A stretch of DNA of 39,030 nucleotides from an uncultured Massilimicrobiota sp. (GCA_944325245.1 CALUZM010000016.1:1-39030); one strand, 5' to 3'. Positions 7,261-15,564 are shown, counted from the first letter of the stretch. The notes: generated from the sequence alone by a model not told the origin. Program-made: numbers and translations.

Positions 7261-8427
7261 TTATAAAAAAGCATGATCAATTTGAATCACACAAAAATAT
7301 TGTGGATTGATTTGTTGAACAGCTTTCGTAATCTTTTGTTTCAATTCCTGATGAGATATCTCATCATCAGCTGGTAATAGCACATCAAAAATTAGATTTG
7401 TATGTGTAGGCCCTCTCACCAGACGAAAGTCATGAATACTATATTGCTGATTTATATTTTTCACAATATCAATGACTCTTTGTTTGAGTTCATTTGTGAA
7501 AGCGTCAGTTGTATCAATAGGATCCATATGAATTGTTGTTAAAATGTTGTACTTTTCCAATAATCCTCTTTCAATTATATCAATCTGATCATGGATTTCC
7601 ATCACATCCTCATGACAATCTACTTCTGCGTGGAAAGTCATGTACTGACGTCCTGGTCCATAATCATGTAACATAAAATCATGGATACCTAATACTTTAT
7701 CAAAAGATAAGACATACTGATAAATATCATCAACCAAAGCCTTATCAGGTGCTTTTCCTAACAATGGGTCAACTGTATCTTTAAAAATATCAATACCAGA
7801 TTTAAGCACAAACAAAGATACAACAATACCAATGATACCATCAAGTGGTAATGATGTGAATAAACTTAAACATAGTGACAATAATGTCGCAAATGTTGTA
7901 CAAACATCGTTTAAACTATCCTGTGAAGCTGCCTTCAGTGATGGCGAATCAATCAGTTTCCCAGCCTTATTGTTAAAAGATGCCATCCATAACTTCATTA
8001 ATATAGATACAATTAAAACAATAACAGCGCCCCAGCTAAAATTTAAAGCTTCTGGTTGCCAAATTTTCATAGCAGATTCTTTCAACGATGAAAAAGCCAC
8101 CAATAAAATTAAAAATGAAATAATCAATCCGGCAATATATTCATAACGTCCATGTCCATATGGATGATCACTATCGGGATGTTTTCCTGCCAATTTAAAA
8201 CCAAAAAAAGTAGCTAAATTGCTCCCCATATCAGAAAGATTGTTAAATCCATCAGCCATAATAGCAACTGAATGGGTCAGTAACCCAAAAAACAACTTAA
8301 AAATCACCATAATACAGTTACATATAATAGAAAGAACACTACACAGTGTTCCATATCTTTCTCTAACCTCTGGATTTTCTACCTGCTGATAGTTGGAAAT
8401 TGTTTTTTTGACAATCTGATCAAACAT
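7261..8427 (-). CDS. Cation diffusion facilitator (CDF) family metal efflux transporter
   Basis: The 388-residue protein has about six membrane segments in its first 210 residues and a cytoplasmic C-terminal domain. Metal-site motifs are visible: HSVAIMADGFNNLSDMGSN in segment 2, the HPYGHGRYEYIAGL motif after it, and ASQDSLNDV in segment 5. Two sites of the D-x-x-N/D type are thus intact. CDF proteins exchange Zn, Fe or Mn for protons across the cytoplasmic membrane; the D/N pattern does not settle which metal. The C-terminal part (about 220-300) is the ferredoxin-like dimerisation domain, and an extra 80-90 residues follow, giving more than the usual 300 residues. It lies nine bases after a small upstream gene, starts after AGGAGGATATT, and has no terminator before the metNIQ promoter. 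Confidence 0.88.
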   Translation of the reverse strand: MFDQIVKKTISNYQQVENPEVRERYGTLCSVLSIICNCIMVIFKLFFGLLTHSVAIMADGFNNLSDMGSNLATFFGFKLAGKHPDSDHPYGHGRYEYIAGLIISFLILLVAFSSLKESAMKIWQPEALNFSWGAVIVLIVSILMKLWMASFNNKAGKLIDSPSLKAASQDSLNDVCTTFATLLSLCLSLFTSLPLDGIIGIVVSLFVLKSGIDIFKDTVDPLLGKAPDKALVDDIYQYVLSFDKVLGIHDFMLHDYGPGRQYMTFHAEVDCHEDVMEIHDQIDIIERGLLEKYNILTTIHMDPIDTTDAFTNELKQRVIDIVKNINQQYSIHDFRLVRGPTHTNLIFDVLLPADDEISHQELKQKITKAVQQINPQYFCVIQIDHAFL

Positions 8428-8436
8428 AATATCCTC

Positions 8437-8787
8437 CTAAAAAATATTTGAAATCTTTTTCAAATAAATATTTCTACCATCTCGATGTGCCAATCCACAA
8501 TCTTCTAATTCTTGAATATAACCATCCACTTTCTGTTGATCAACCTTTTTATGGGCCAAATCTTTTAAAACTTCTATCATCTGTGGATGATCATCTTTAA
8601 TATAAGCATTTCCTTCATTATCATATGATGGGCTTTCCAGCATTACATTAAGACAAGCAACATATGCCCATTTCACTTCAAGACGAACCATTTTATACTG
8701 CATCGTATCAAATAAAGCACTAGGCATATAATATTTCCCTTCATGATTTTTTAAATCATTTATATCATTTTTATGATAACAAATCAT
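8437..8787 (-). CDS. Hypothetical protein with winged-helix-like C-terminus
   Basis: The 116-residue product begins after GGGAGGAATAAAT. I do not recognise a named family. The pattern is a short N-terminal strand region, KYYMPSALFDTMQYKMVRLE, then a helix KWAYVACLNVMLES, a turn YDNEGNAYIKDDHP, and a final QELEDCGLAHRDGRNIYLKK that looks like the recognition helix plus wing of a winged-helix domain. The style resembles the N-terminal domain of RepA_N-type replication initiators, which suggests a DNA-binding role, but this is weak. It lies nine bases upstream of the CDF transporter gene and is probably co-transcribed with it. A TATAAT box at 8819-8814 could be its -10. No metal-binding Cys/His cluster is obvious. 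Confidence 0.6.
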   Translation of the reverse strand: MICYHKNDINDLKNHEGKYYMPSALFDTMQYKMVRLEVKWAYVACLNVMLESPSYDNEGNAYIKDDHPQMIEVLKDLAHKKVDQQKVDGYIQELEDCGLAHRDGRNIYLKKISNIF

Positions 8788-8813
8788 ATTTATTCCTCCC
8801 TTTATGTTTCTTC

Positions 8814-8819
8814 ATTATA
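8814..8819 (-). promoter_or_regulatory. Probable -10 box for the small protein-CDF operon
   Basis: A perfect TATAAT lies 27 bases upstream of the start codon of the 116-residue gene. No convincing -35 is seen at the right distance. Confidence 0.45.
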
Positions 8820-8915
8820 ACATAGAATAGACATTTTTTGTGAAGAATATTCATTTCTTCTTAAGAACTTTACATTATTATCTTTCATGAATACTGAAAA
8901 GTTTTATCATATTCT

Positions 8916-8944
8916 TTGCTTTTTTGGTGTATACTTTCTATAAT
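8916..8944 (+). promoter_or_regulatory. Sigma-A promoter of cysK
   Basis: TTGCTT (8916-8921) and TATAAT (8939-8944) are separated by 17 bases. The leader to the cysK start is only about 20 bases, so no riboswitch fits here. Confidence 0.75.
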
Positions 8945-8972
8945 GAAAAAAATTGAAAAGGAGGCTTTTGAA

Positions 8973-9899
8973 ATGAAAGTTTATCATAGTATACAAGAAA
9001 TGACGGGTCAGACACCTATCTTACAGTTACATCGCGTTGAAGAACAGAATCAGTTATATGGACATCTCTTTGCAAAACTGGAATATTATAATCCCGCCGG
9101 AAGTGTCAAAGACCGAGTGGCAAAAACAATGATTTTAGATGCTATTGAAAATGGTCAATTAAAGACAGGAGATACAATCATTGAGCCGACAAGTGGTAAT
9201 ACAGGGATTGGATTATGTGCCATTGGAACTGCTTTAGGTTTCAAAGTAATCATTGTTATGCCAGATACAATGAGTGAAGAAAGAAGAAAACTCATGAAAG
9301 CTTTTGGTGCTAAACTGGTGTTAACACCTGGTAAAGAAGGAATGAGTGGAGCTATCGCAAAAGCAGAACAATTAGCCAAAGAAATACCTGGTAGCTTCAT
9401 TCCAAGTCAATTCACTAATCCAAGCAATCCAAAAGCTCACTACCAATCTACTGGTCCAGAAATCGACGAACAGATGAATGGTCAAATTGATATTTTTGTG
9501 GCAGGAATTGGTACAGGTGGGACAATCAGTGGTGTTGGTCGCTACTTAAAAGAAAAAAATCCACATGTCCGCATCGTTGCAGTAGAACCCCATGACTCAC
9601 CATTGCTTTCTCAAGGAAAAGCTGGTCCTCATCAAATTCAAGGTATTGGAGCTAACTTTGTGCCTGAAACTTTAAACACAGATATTTATGACCAGATCAT
9701 AACAGTTTCTACTGATGAAGCTTTTGAAGCGGCAAGAGAGTTAGCTCAAAAAGAAGGAATTCTCACTGGTATTTCTTCAGGGGCTGCTTTATATGCTGCC
9801 AAAACTTTAGCAAGACAACAAGAAAACAAAGATAAAAATATCGTTGTTTTATTACCTGATGGTGGTGATCGTTACTTATCTACTGCTTTATATGAATAA
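8973..9899 (+). CDS. cysK: Cysteine synthase (O-acetylserine sulfhydrylase)
   Basis: From the chosen start [19 protein letters not shown] the product is 308 residues, the normal CysK length. This ATG follows AAAAGGAGGCTTTTGAA; an upstream in-frame start at 8916 would lie inside the promoter. The PLP lysine is in [14 protein letters not shown] (about residue 44), the substrate loop is [11 protein letters not shown], the phosphate-binding loop is [17 protein letters not shown], and the C-terminal [15 protein letters not shown] is typical. It makes cysteine from O-acetylserine and sulfide in the cytoplasm. It is monocistronic: its own promoter precedes it and a strong terminator follows. It is the only large plus-strand gene in the window and is divergent from the CDF operon. 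Confidence 0.93.
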   Translation: MKVYHSIQEMTGQTPILQLHRVEEQNQLYGHLFAKLEYYNPAGSVKDRVAKTMILDAIENGQLKTGDTIIEPTSGNTGIGLCAIGTALGFKVIIVMPDTMSEERRKLMKAFGAKLVLTPGKEGMSGAIAKAEQLAKEIPGSFIPSQFTNPSNPKAHYQSTGPEIDEQMNGQIDIFVAGIGTGGTISGVGRYLKEKNPHVRIVAVEPHDSPLLSQGKAGPHQIQGIGANFVPETLNTDIYDQIITVSTDEAFEAARELAQKEGILTGISSGAALYAAKTLARQQENKDKNIVVLLPDGGDRYLSTALYE

Positions 9900-9905
9900 A
9901 AACTT

Positions 9906-9940
9906 AAAGTTATTTCATAAATCCATGAAATAACTTTTTT
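9906..9940 (+). terminator. Terminator of cysK
   Basis: AAAGTTATTTCAT and ATGAAATAACTTT form a 13-base-pair stem with a six-base loop, followed by T residues on the plus strand. Confidence 0.85.
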
Positions 9941-9945
9941 AGTAC

Positions 9946-9971
9946 CAAAAAAGCGAGTTACTCAACTCGCT
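9946..9971 (-). terminator. Terminator of the GNAT-thrS operon
   Basis: AGCGAGTT and AACTCGCT form an eight-base-pair stem followed on the minus strand by six to seven T. It overlaps the thrS stop codon and faces the cysK terminator. Confidence 0.8.
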
Positions 9972-11703
9972 ATCTTGTCTTATCTTCAATTTGTTTTAAA
10001 ACCATATTCACAAATTCATCCAATGAAACAGTTGTTTGTTTTTGTTCACCATAATGACGATAAGTAACTGTTTTTTCATCTCTTTCCTTATCTCCTAAAA
10101 CCAACTGATATGGAATTTTCTTCATCTGTGCTTCACGAATACGATAACCTACTTTTTCTTCACGGTCATCTAATTCTACACGAACACCTTTTTCTTCTAA
10201 AAGTTTGAAAACTTCTTTAGAATATTCTAAATGATATTCATTTTTAACAGGAATAACTTTGACTTGTGTTGGTGCCAACCATAATGGGAATGCTCCTCCA
10301 AAGTGTTCAATCAAAATACCAATAAATCTTTCAATAGATCCAAAGATAACACGATGTAACATAACTGGTCTGACTTTTTCACCATTATGATCAACATATG
10401 TTAAATCAAATCTTTCAGGTAAGTTCATGTCTAATTGGATTGTTCCACACTGCCAAACTCTTCCTAAAGAATCTCTAACATGGAAGTCAAGCTTTGGTCC
10501 ATAGAAAGCTCCATCACCTGGATTGACTTTAAAATCTTTCCCTGCTGCTTTACATGCAGCTGCTAAAGCAGCTTCACTCTTTTCCCAGATTTCCAAATCT
10601 CCAATATATTTTTCTTCTGGACGTGTAGATAATTCAATATCATATGGTAATCCTAAATTAGAATAAACACGGTCGATAAAGGCAATCAAACGCACAACTT
10701 CACTTTCAATCTGATCAGGTGTCATAAAGATATGCGCATCATCCTGTGTGAATGTACGAACTCTAAACAATCCATTTAAAGCTCCACTGGCTTCATGACG
10801 ATGGACTTGACCAAGTTCTCCCATACGAAGTGGCAAATCTTTATAAGAATGTAGACTGTTTTTATAAACAAGCATACTTCCTGGGCAGTTCATAGGTTTA
10901 ATCGCAAATTCACGATCATCCACTTCACTTGTATACATATTTTCTTTATAGTTATCCCAATGTCCTGAGATTTCCCATAATTCTCTTGACATCATAATTG
11001 GTGTTTTAATGAACTGATATCCCTCTTTCGCATGTTCTTCATACCAATATTGTTCTAGTGTATTTCTTAACAACATACCATGTGGTAAGAAAAATGGCAT
11101 CCCTGGGGCATATTCACTCATCATAAATAAATCTAATTCTTTACCTAATTTTTTATGATCTCTTTTCTTAGCTTCTTCAAGAAAATCTAAATGTTCCTGC
11201 AATTCTTCAGCTGTTGGAAAACAAACGCCATAAATTCTTTGAAGTACTTTATTGTTTTTATCACCTTTCCAATAAGCTCCTGAATGTTTTAACAATTTAA
11301 AGTTCTTACATAATTTAACAGTTTCTACGTGTGGACCTCTACATAAATCAACAAAATCCCCTTGACGATAACATGTAATATGTCCATCTTCTAATCCATC
11401 AATCAAATCTAATTTATATGGATCATCTTTGAACATTTCTAAAGCTTCTTCTTTAGAGATTTCTTCTCTGATAATTCTTTTTCCATCTTTGCAGATTTTT
11501 TTCATTTCTTTTTCAATTTTAGGTAAATCTTCATCAGTAATCACCTGATCACCTAAATCAATATCATAATAAAATCCTTCACTGACAACTGGTCCTACCC
11601 AGAATTTCGCCTGTGGATATAAATGCTTCACAGCTTGTGCCATCACATGAGCACATGAATGATTTAAAGTATTCAATGCTTCTTCATTTTTAAAATCTCT
11701 CAT
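9970..11703 (-). CDS. thrS: Threonyl-tRNA synthetase, lacking the N-terminal TGS domain
   Basis: From ATG at 11703, preceded by GGAGGAGAAAATA, the product is 577 residues; most bacterial ThrRS have about 640. It opens almost directly with the editing (N2) domain: LNHSCAHVMAQAVKHLYPQA near residue 15, and later GDFVDLCRGPHVE. The usual 60-residue TGS (N1) domain is absent. The class II core is complete: zinc-site Cys in MNCPGSM, motif 2 FRVRTFTQDDAHIF, the zinc His in the GDGAFYGPKLDFHV region and motif 3 with HRVIFGSIERFIGI, then the anticodon-binding domain (about 475-577). It charges tRNA-Thr. It overlaps the GNAT gene by 14 bases and is controlled by the T-box leader upstream of that gene. 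Confidence 0.93.
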   Translation of the reverse strand: MRDFKNEEALNTLNHSCAHVMAQAVKHLYPQAKFWVGPVVSEGFYYDIDLGDQVITDEDLPKIEKEMKKICKDGKRIIREEISKEEALEMFKDDPYKLDLIDGLEDGHITCYRQGDFVDLCRGPHVETVKLCKNFKLLKHSGAYWKGDKNNKVLQRIYGVCFPTAEELQEHLDFLEEAKKRDHKKLGKELDLFMMSEYAPGMPFFLPHGMLLRNTLEQYWYEEHAKEGYQFIKTPIMMSRELWEISGHWDNYKENMYTSEVDDREFAIKPMNCPGSMLVYKNSLHSYKDLPLRMGELGQVHRHEASGALNGLFRVRTFTQDDAHIFMTPDQIESEVVRLIAFIDRVYSNLGLPYDIELSTRPEEKYIGDLEIWEKSEAALAAACKAAGKDFKVNPGDGAFYGPKLDFHVRDSLGRVWQCGTIQLDMNLPERFDLTYVDHNGEKVRPVMLHRVIFGSIERFIGILIEHFGGAFPLWLAPTQVKVIPVKNEYHLEYSKEVFKLLEEKGVRVELDDREEKVGYRIREAQMKKIPYQLVLGDKERDEKTVTYRHYGEQKQTTVSLDEFVNMVLKQIEDKTR

Positions 11704-12217
11704 TATTTTCTCCTCCAATCCAAAATCTTAATGTATCTTCATATTGACTCTCAAAAATGCCACCACATTTTTCAATTGTTTTTCTTGATGCAATATTTTC
11801 ATAATGGCAGGTTATCAGTACTGGTTCTATTTCCCATTGCTGACAGAATTTTAAAGCTTGTTTCAACATGTCCGTTGCATATCCTTGTCTTCGATAATCA
11901 GGATGAATCGAATAACCAATATGACCACCTTGACGTCTTAAAGCTTCATTTAAACAATCTCGAATATTAATACATCCAATGACTACATCATCAACAACAT
12001 ATAAAAACTCAGTACTTGGTACAAAACCATCATCTAATTCAATGCCTAAATGATTCTTTTTTAATCTTGAAACCCATTGCTGGTAGGTGCCAAATCTTTC
12101 AAAAAAACCATCACCATTGATACCAAAAGGATTATTCTCATCTTTCATAGCCTGAATCATCTCTTTCATAGATTGTTCATGTTTTTCAGATGGAAATTCT
12201 AAATATCCCTTTTTCAT
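11690..12217 (-). CDS. GNAT family N-acetyltransferase
   Basis: The product is 175 residues from MKKGYLEFPSEKHEQSM, whose ATG follows AAAAGGGGGGAAGATC. A longer in-frame start would lie inside the T-box terminator. The acetyl-CoA motif A reads HIGYSIHPDYRRQGYATDML (about residues 112-131), with the Q/R-x-x-G-x-G/A loop as RRQGYA, and NIASRKTIEKCGGIFE is the usual motif B. The substrate is unknown. It is the first gene after a threonine-type T-box and overlaps thrS, so it is made when charged tRNA-Thr is scarce. This could link it to aminoacyl or peptide acetylation, but the sequence does not say which. Many GNAT genes are passengers in operons. Confidence 0.85.
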   Translation of the reverse strand: MKKGYLEFPSEKHEQSMKEMIQAMKDENNPFGINGDGFFERFGTYQQWVSRLKKNHLGIELDDGFVPSTEFLYVVDDVVIGCINIRDCLNEALRRQGGHIGYSIHPDYRRQGYATDMLKQALKFCQQWEIEPVLITCHYENIASRKTIEKCGGIFESQYEDTLRFWIGGENNERF

Positions 12218-12230
12218 GATCTTCCCCCCT

Positions 12231-12453
12231 TTTAATAAAAAAGAGATTTCATCCAAAGGACGAAATCTCGTGGTACCACCTTTATTCATTATCTTAACAG
12301 ATAACCTCTTAACCTTAACGCGGTTTGACGACCTTCTCTTTCGAGTGTAGCTTATTAGGGAGTACTTTTATAAGCTATCCAAGATTTTCACCAACCATCT
12401 TCTCTCTAAACATTCACTTATAAAAACATATCCTAAATCATTGCTTGTAAGGT
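12231..12453 (-). promoter_or_regulatory. T-box riboswitch leader of GNAT-thrS (threonine type)
   Basis: On the minus strand the stem I motifs AGAGAG and GGTTGGTGAAAA are present. A lower helix TTAGG/CCTAA and an upper helix TTTATAAG/CTTATAAA enclose an internal loop whose 3' side reads AGTACTC. ACT at 12363-12361 is thus the likely specifier (Thr). The T-box sequence AAAGGTGGTACCACGAG precedes a 12-base-pair terminator stem (GAGATTTCGTCC/GGATGAAATCTC, one G-T pair) and a T run. It controls the GNAT-thrS operon by sensing uncharged tRNA-Thr. Confidence 0.92.
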
Positions 12454-12731
12454 TATTTTACATCATTATTTTTGTTTGTCAAGACATCTGTTTCTTTTGT
12501 TCTCTTTATTTCATAATATTCAATAATTTCTCCAATACCATAAATAATTAAAGAGATTAAAAAGGAGATAAAACAAGACCAAAGCATCATCAGCATGGAC
12601 TCAACTCCCATCAATTGGCCAGTATTGAGATACGATGTATTTTTCGCAATTGAATAACCTTGATTCACAATATTTCCAATCAAGAAAATATAAGCACAAA
12701 TCTTTATCATCCCTGATACTTTGTAAGTCAT
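12453..12731 (-). CDS. Small membrane protein (second of a paralogous pair)
   Basis: From ATG at 12731 the product is 92 residues. It has two hydrophobic segments (about 9-27 and 46-72) and a charged tail rich in Lys, Glu and Asn. MTYKVSGMIKICAYIFLIG aligns with the start of the upstream gene (MFYHTGDKLKICAYLFAIL), which supports this start. A run of ten G lies just upstream and would act as its ribosome site. A longer start at 12755, three bases after the upstream stop, adds MTGGGLDE and reads through the G run. The function is unknown; no family is recognised. The 3' end carries the promoter of the threonine T-box operon. Confidence 0.65.
   Translation of the reverse strand: MTYKVSGMIKICAYIFLIGNIVNQGYSIAKNTSYLNTGQLMGVESMLMMLWSCFISFLISLIIYGIGEIIEYYEIKRTKETDVLTNKNNDVK
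12455..12482 (-). promoter_or_regulatory. Promoter of the threonine T-box operon
   Basis: TTGACA (12482-12477) and TAAAAT (12460-12455) are spaced by 16 bases. The whole promoter lies inside the last ten codons of the upstream small membrane gene. Confidence 0.7.
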
Positions 12732-12740
12732 TTCGTCTAA

Positions 12741-12750
12741 CCCCCCCCCC
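12741..12750 (-). repeat. Homopolymeric G10 tract at a start codon
   Basis: Ten consecutive C on the plus strand (G on the coding strand) end ten bases before the ATG at 12731. This is remarkable in AT-rich DNA. Its length sets both the Shine-Dalgarno strength and spacing for that ATG and the frame of the alternative ATG at 12755. Confidence 0.9.
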
Positions 12751-12758
12751 GTCATTTT

Positions 12759-12977
12759 TTACGATATTTCATTATCTTCATGTTTTTTAATCATACAGCC
12801 AAAAGCATAGATAAGCAATGCAATCAACAGGGATAAAAAGATATCTTGTGTTAATCTCCAAAATGTATTCATTGAGACAATATGGAAACATAATTGTTGC
12901 AATAATGATTTGATAATACTTAAAATCGCAAAGAGATACGCACAAATCTTTAATTTATCACCTGTATGATAAAACAT
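12759..12977 (-). CDS. Small membrane protein (first of a paralogous pair)
   Basis: The 72-residue product has two hydrophobic segments (about 9-28 and 44-63) and a charged tail KKHEDNEIS. An AAAGGAG site lies about 11 bases before the ATG. It shares the motif LKICAY near residue 9 with the next gene, so the two arose by duplication. The family is not recognised. The topology, two segments with a short polar tail on the same side, would suit a small membrane regulator or subunit, but nothing in the neighbourhood fixes a role. A clear promoter was not found in the 170 bases upstream, which hold the pyk terminator. Confidence 0.6.
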   Translation of the reverse strand: MFYHTGDKLKICAYLFAILSIIKSLLQQLCFHIVSMNTFWRLTQDIFLSLLIALLIYAFGCMIKKHEDNEIS

Positions 12978-13088
12978 AGTTATTCATGCTCCTTTCATCA
13001 TAAAAAAACAAATCAAATTCTTTTTCCATTATTAAAATATCATAGAGTTGTGTATAAAATATGAAAAAATCTCTAAAAAAGAAATTTT

Positions 13089-13118
13089 TTTAAAAAGTAT
13101 CACTTTGATGTGATACTT
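13089..13118 (-). terminator. Terminator of pfkA-pyk
   Basis: AAGTATCAC and GTGATACTT form a nine-base-pair stem with a six-base loop, followed by T-rich sequence on the minus strand, 30 bases after the pyk stop. Confidence 0.85.
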
Positions 13119-13147
13119 GATTGAATAAATAAAAATTGATTGAAAAT

Positions 13148-14578
13148 TTATTTTACAGTGATTAATTGTAAGTAATTTGTTGATCCGCCAACACCTGGAG
13201 TTCCTCCAGTAACAAGGATAGTTTCTCCAGCATTAACACCGTTTTCTTTTGCAATAACTTCTGCTAAGTTTAATAAACCTTCTCTTGTATCCATATGTTT
13301 ACAAGTAACAGGTTTAACACCCCAGTTAATAGCTAATTTCTTAGTTGTCTTTTCATATGGAGTTGCTGCAATAATTGGACATTCTGGTCTATATCTAGAC
13401 ATTTTCTTAGCAGTGAATCCAGATTCTGTGAAAGCAACAATAGCTGCAACATTGAATTTTGTTGCAATTTCAGCAACAGACATACAGATAGCTTCAGAAG
13501 TATCATCAGCTGCAGTTCTCACTGCTTTTCTATGTAAAGAATCATAATCTAATGTAGATTCTGTTTTTAAAGCAATTTTGTTCATAACCATAACAGCTTC
13601 TTCAGGATATTTACCTTGTGCAGATTCTCCTGATAACATAATCGCATCAGTTCCATCAAAAATCGCATTTGCAACGTCACTTACTTCGGCACGAGTTGGT
13701 CTTGGATTTTCTTGCATAGATTCAAGCATTTGAGTTGCTGTAATAACAACTTTACCAGCAGCTTTACATTTTCTAATTAATTCTTTTTGAATTAATGGAA
13801 CATCTTCAGCTGGAACTTCTACACCTAAGTCTCCACGAGCAACCATGATTCCATCAGCAACTTTGATGATATCATCCATTTTTTCAACACCTTCGCTATT
13901 TTCAATCTTAGCGATGATTTGAATATCTGGTTTACCATTTTCAACTAATACTTTTTTCACATCTAAAACGTCTTGTGGACGACGTACAAATGATGCTGCA
14001 ATGTAATCAACATCTTGTTGACATCCAAACTCTAAGTCTGCTCTGTCTTTTTCAGAAATGAAATCAAATCCTAATTCAATACCAGGAACGTTGATTCCAC
14101 GCTTGTTTTTCACTTTACCATCGTTAGCACATACACATACAATGTCTGTACCTTCAACATGGTCTACTAATAATTCTACTTGTCCGTCATTGACTAAGAT
14201 AAATCCACCAGGTTTAACATCCTTATATAAATCTTTATAAGTGATTGTAAAACGATCTGCAGTTCCAACAATATCTTCTGTACAGATAACTGAGACTTGA
14301 CCTTTTTTAAATTCAGTGAATCCACCTTCAAAATCACCAGTTCTGATTTCTGGCCCTTTTGTATCTAATAAAATAGCACAATGTGTACCAAGTTCAGCAT
14401 TCACATCACGCATTGTCTGCATTTTTCTACCATGTTCATCATAATTACCATGAGAGAAATTACAACGCATAACATTCATACCAGCTAAAACTAATTTTTT
14501 CAACATTTTTGGATCTTCAGAAGCAGGTCCAATCGTACAAATAATCTTTGTCTTCTTCATCTTATCTTTCATTCTCAA
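13148..14578 (-). CDS. pyk: Pyruvate kinase
   Basis: The product of about 476 residues catalyses phosphoenolpyruvate plus ADP to pyruvate plus ATP, the last step of glycolysis. The N-terminus reads MKKTKIICTIGPASEDP. The barrel carries the active-site signature IIAKIENSEGVEKMDDI (catalytic Lys, metal-binding Glu) and VARGDLGVEVPAEDVPLIQK, followed by TQMLESM and RPTRAEVSDVANAI. The C-terminal domain ends near residue 476; the extra PEP-utiliser-like domain found in Bacillus is absent. The start is either TTG at 14578, five bases after AGGAG, or ATG two codons later with wider spacing. It is 26 bases downstream of pfkA in a glycolytic operon. Confidence 0.95.
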   Translation of the reverse strand: MRMKDKMKKTKIICTIGPASEDPKMLKKLVLAGMNVMRCNFSHGNYDEHGRKMQTMRDVNAELGTHCAILLDTKGPEIRTGDFEGGFTEFKKGQVSVICTEDIVGTADRFTITYKDLYKDVKPGGFILVNDGQVELLVDHVEGTDIVCVCANDGKVKNKRGINVPGIELGFDFISEKDRADLEFGCQQDVDYIAASFVRRPQDVLDVKKVLVENGKPDIQIIAKIENSEGVEKMDDIIKVADGIMVARGDLGVEVPAEDVPLIQKELIRKCKAAGKVVITATQMLESMQENPRPTRAEVSDVANAIFDGTDAIMLSGESAQGKYPEEAVMVMNKIALKTESTLDYDSLHRKAVRTAADDTSEAICMSVAEIATKFNVAAIVAFTESGFTAKKMSRYRPECPIIAATPYEKTTKKLAINWGVKPVTCKHMDTREGLLNLAEVIAKENGVNAGETILVTGGTPGVGGSTNYLQLITVK

Positions 14579-14604
14579 TTAATCTCCTATAGCTCAATTT
14601 ATAT

Positions 14605-15564
14605 TTAACGAAGTTTTAAAACATCTTCGTAAATACCTTTATTGACTTCACGTTTATGTCCTAAAACTTCAGTAATTGGAAGTCCAACAATTTCACCTTT
14701 GACATCGCTGACGCAAAGTCCACCTTTTCCTTCTTCAAGTAATTCAACAGCTTTAATTCCCATACGAGTGGCAAGCACACGGTCTCTCGCAGAAGGACGT
14801 CCACCTCTTTGCATATGTCCTAAAACATTGGCACGTGTTTCAAATCCTGTTGCTTCTTCAACACGTTTTGCAAGCTCATGAACATCAGTAATATGTTCAG
14901 TAATAACAACCAAAGCATGTTTTTTATCAGAAGCTTTTGAACGTTTTAACGTTTCAATAACTTCATTTTCATCAAAACCACTTTCGCTTGTCACAATCAT
15001 TTCAGCACCACATGCAAGTCCTGCATGAACAGCTAAATCTCCACATCTTCTTCCCATAACTTCAAGAATTGTACATCTTTGATGAGAACTAGATGTATCT
15101 CTTAATTTATCTAACGCATCTACAATTGTATTTAATGCAGTATCAAATCCAATTGTAAAATCAGTATCAGGAATATCATTATCAATTGTTCCAGGAATTC
15201 CAATACAGTTAATTCCCATTTCTGTTAATTTTAAAGCACCATTATAGCTTCCGTCTCCCCCAATAACAACCAAAGCTTCCATTCCAACTTTTTTCATTTG
15301 TGCAATAGCTTCTTCTCTCACTTTTGGATCTTTAAATTCTGGGAAACGTGCAGATTTTAAGAATGTTCCCCCAATATTAATAATATTACGTGTACTATGA
15401 CTATCAAATTCTACAAAATCACCTTCATGAAGTCCTTTATATCCTAATCTTACCCCGTAAATTTTAATCCCCTTATTTAAACATGTTCTTGTGACAGCAC
15501 GAATAGCTGCGTTCATTCCTGGTGCATCTCCACCAGAAGTTAATACTCCAATACATTTCACCAT
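14605..15564 (-). CDS. pfkA: ATP-dependent 6-phosphofructokinase
   Basis: From ATG at 15564, after AGAGGAGAAATTGATT, the product is 319 residues, the standard bacterial PfkA length. It phosphorylates fructose 6-phosphate. The ATP loop is GVLTSGGDAPGMNAAIR, the second glycine motif is VVIGGDGSYNGALKL, and the catalytic site is GIPGTIDNDIPDTD with the base Asp in TIDND. The Gly at GGDGS and the TIDND motif indicate ATP rather than pyrophosphate as donor. The motif EVMGRRCGDLAVHAGLA follows. It is the first gene of pfkA-pyk, with its own promoter directly after dnaI. Allosteric control by ADP and PEP is usual in the family but not readable here. Confidence 0.95.
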   Translation of the reverse strand: MVKCIGVLTSGGDAPGMNAAIRAVTRTCLNKGIKIYGVRLGYKGLHEGDFVEFDSHSTRNIINIGGTFLKSARFPEFKDPKVREEAIAQMKKVGMEALVVIGGDGSYNGALKLTEMGINCIGIPGTIDNDIPDTDFTIGFDTALNTIVDALDKLRDTSSSHQRCTILEVMGRRCGDLAVHAGLACGAEMIVTSESGFDENEVIETLKRSKASDKKHALVVITEHITDVHELAKRVEEATGFETRANVLGHMQRGGRPSARDRVLATRMGIKAVELLEEGKGGLCVSDVKGEIVGLPITEVLGHKREVNKGIYEDVLKLR

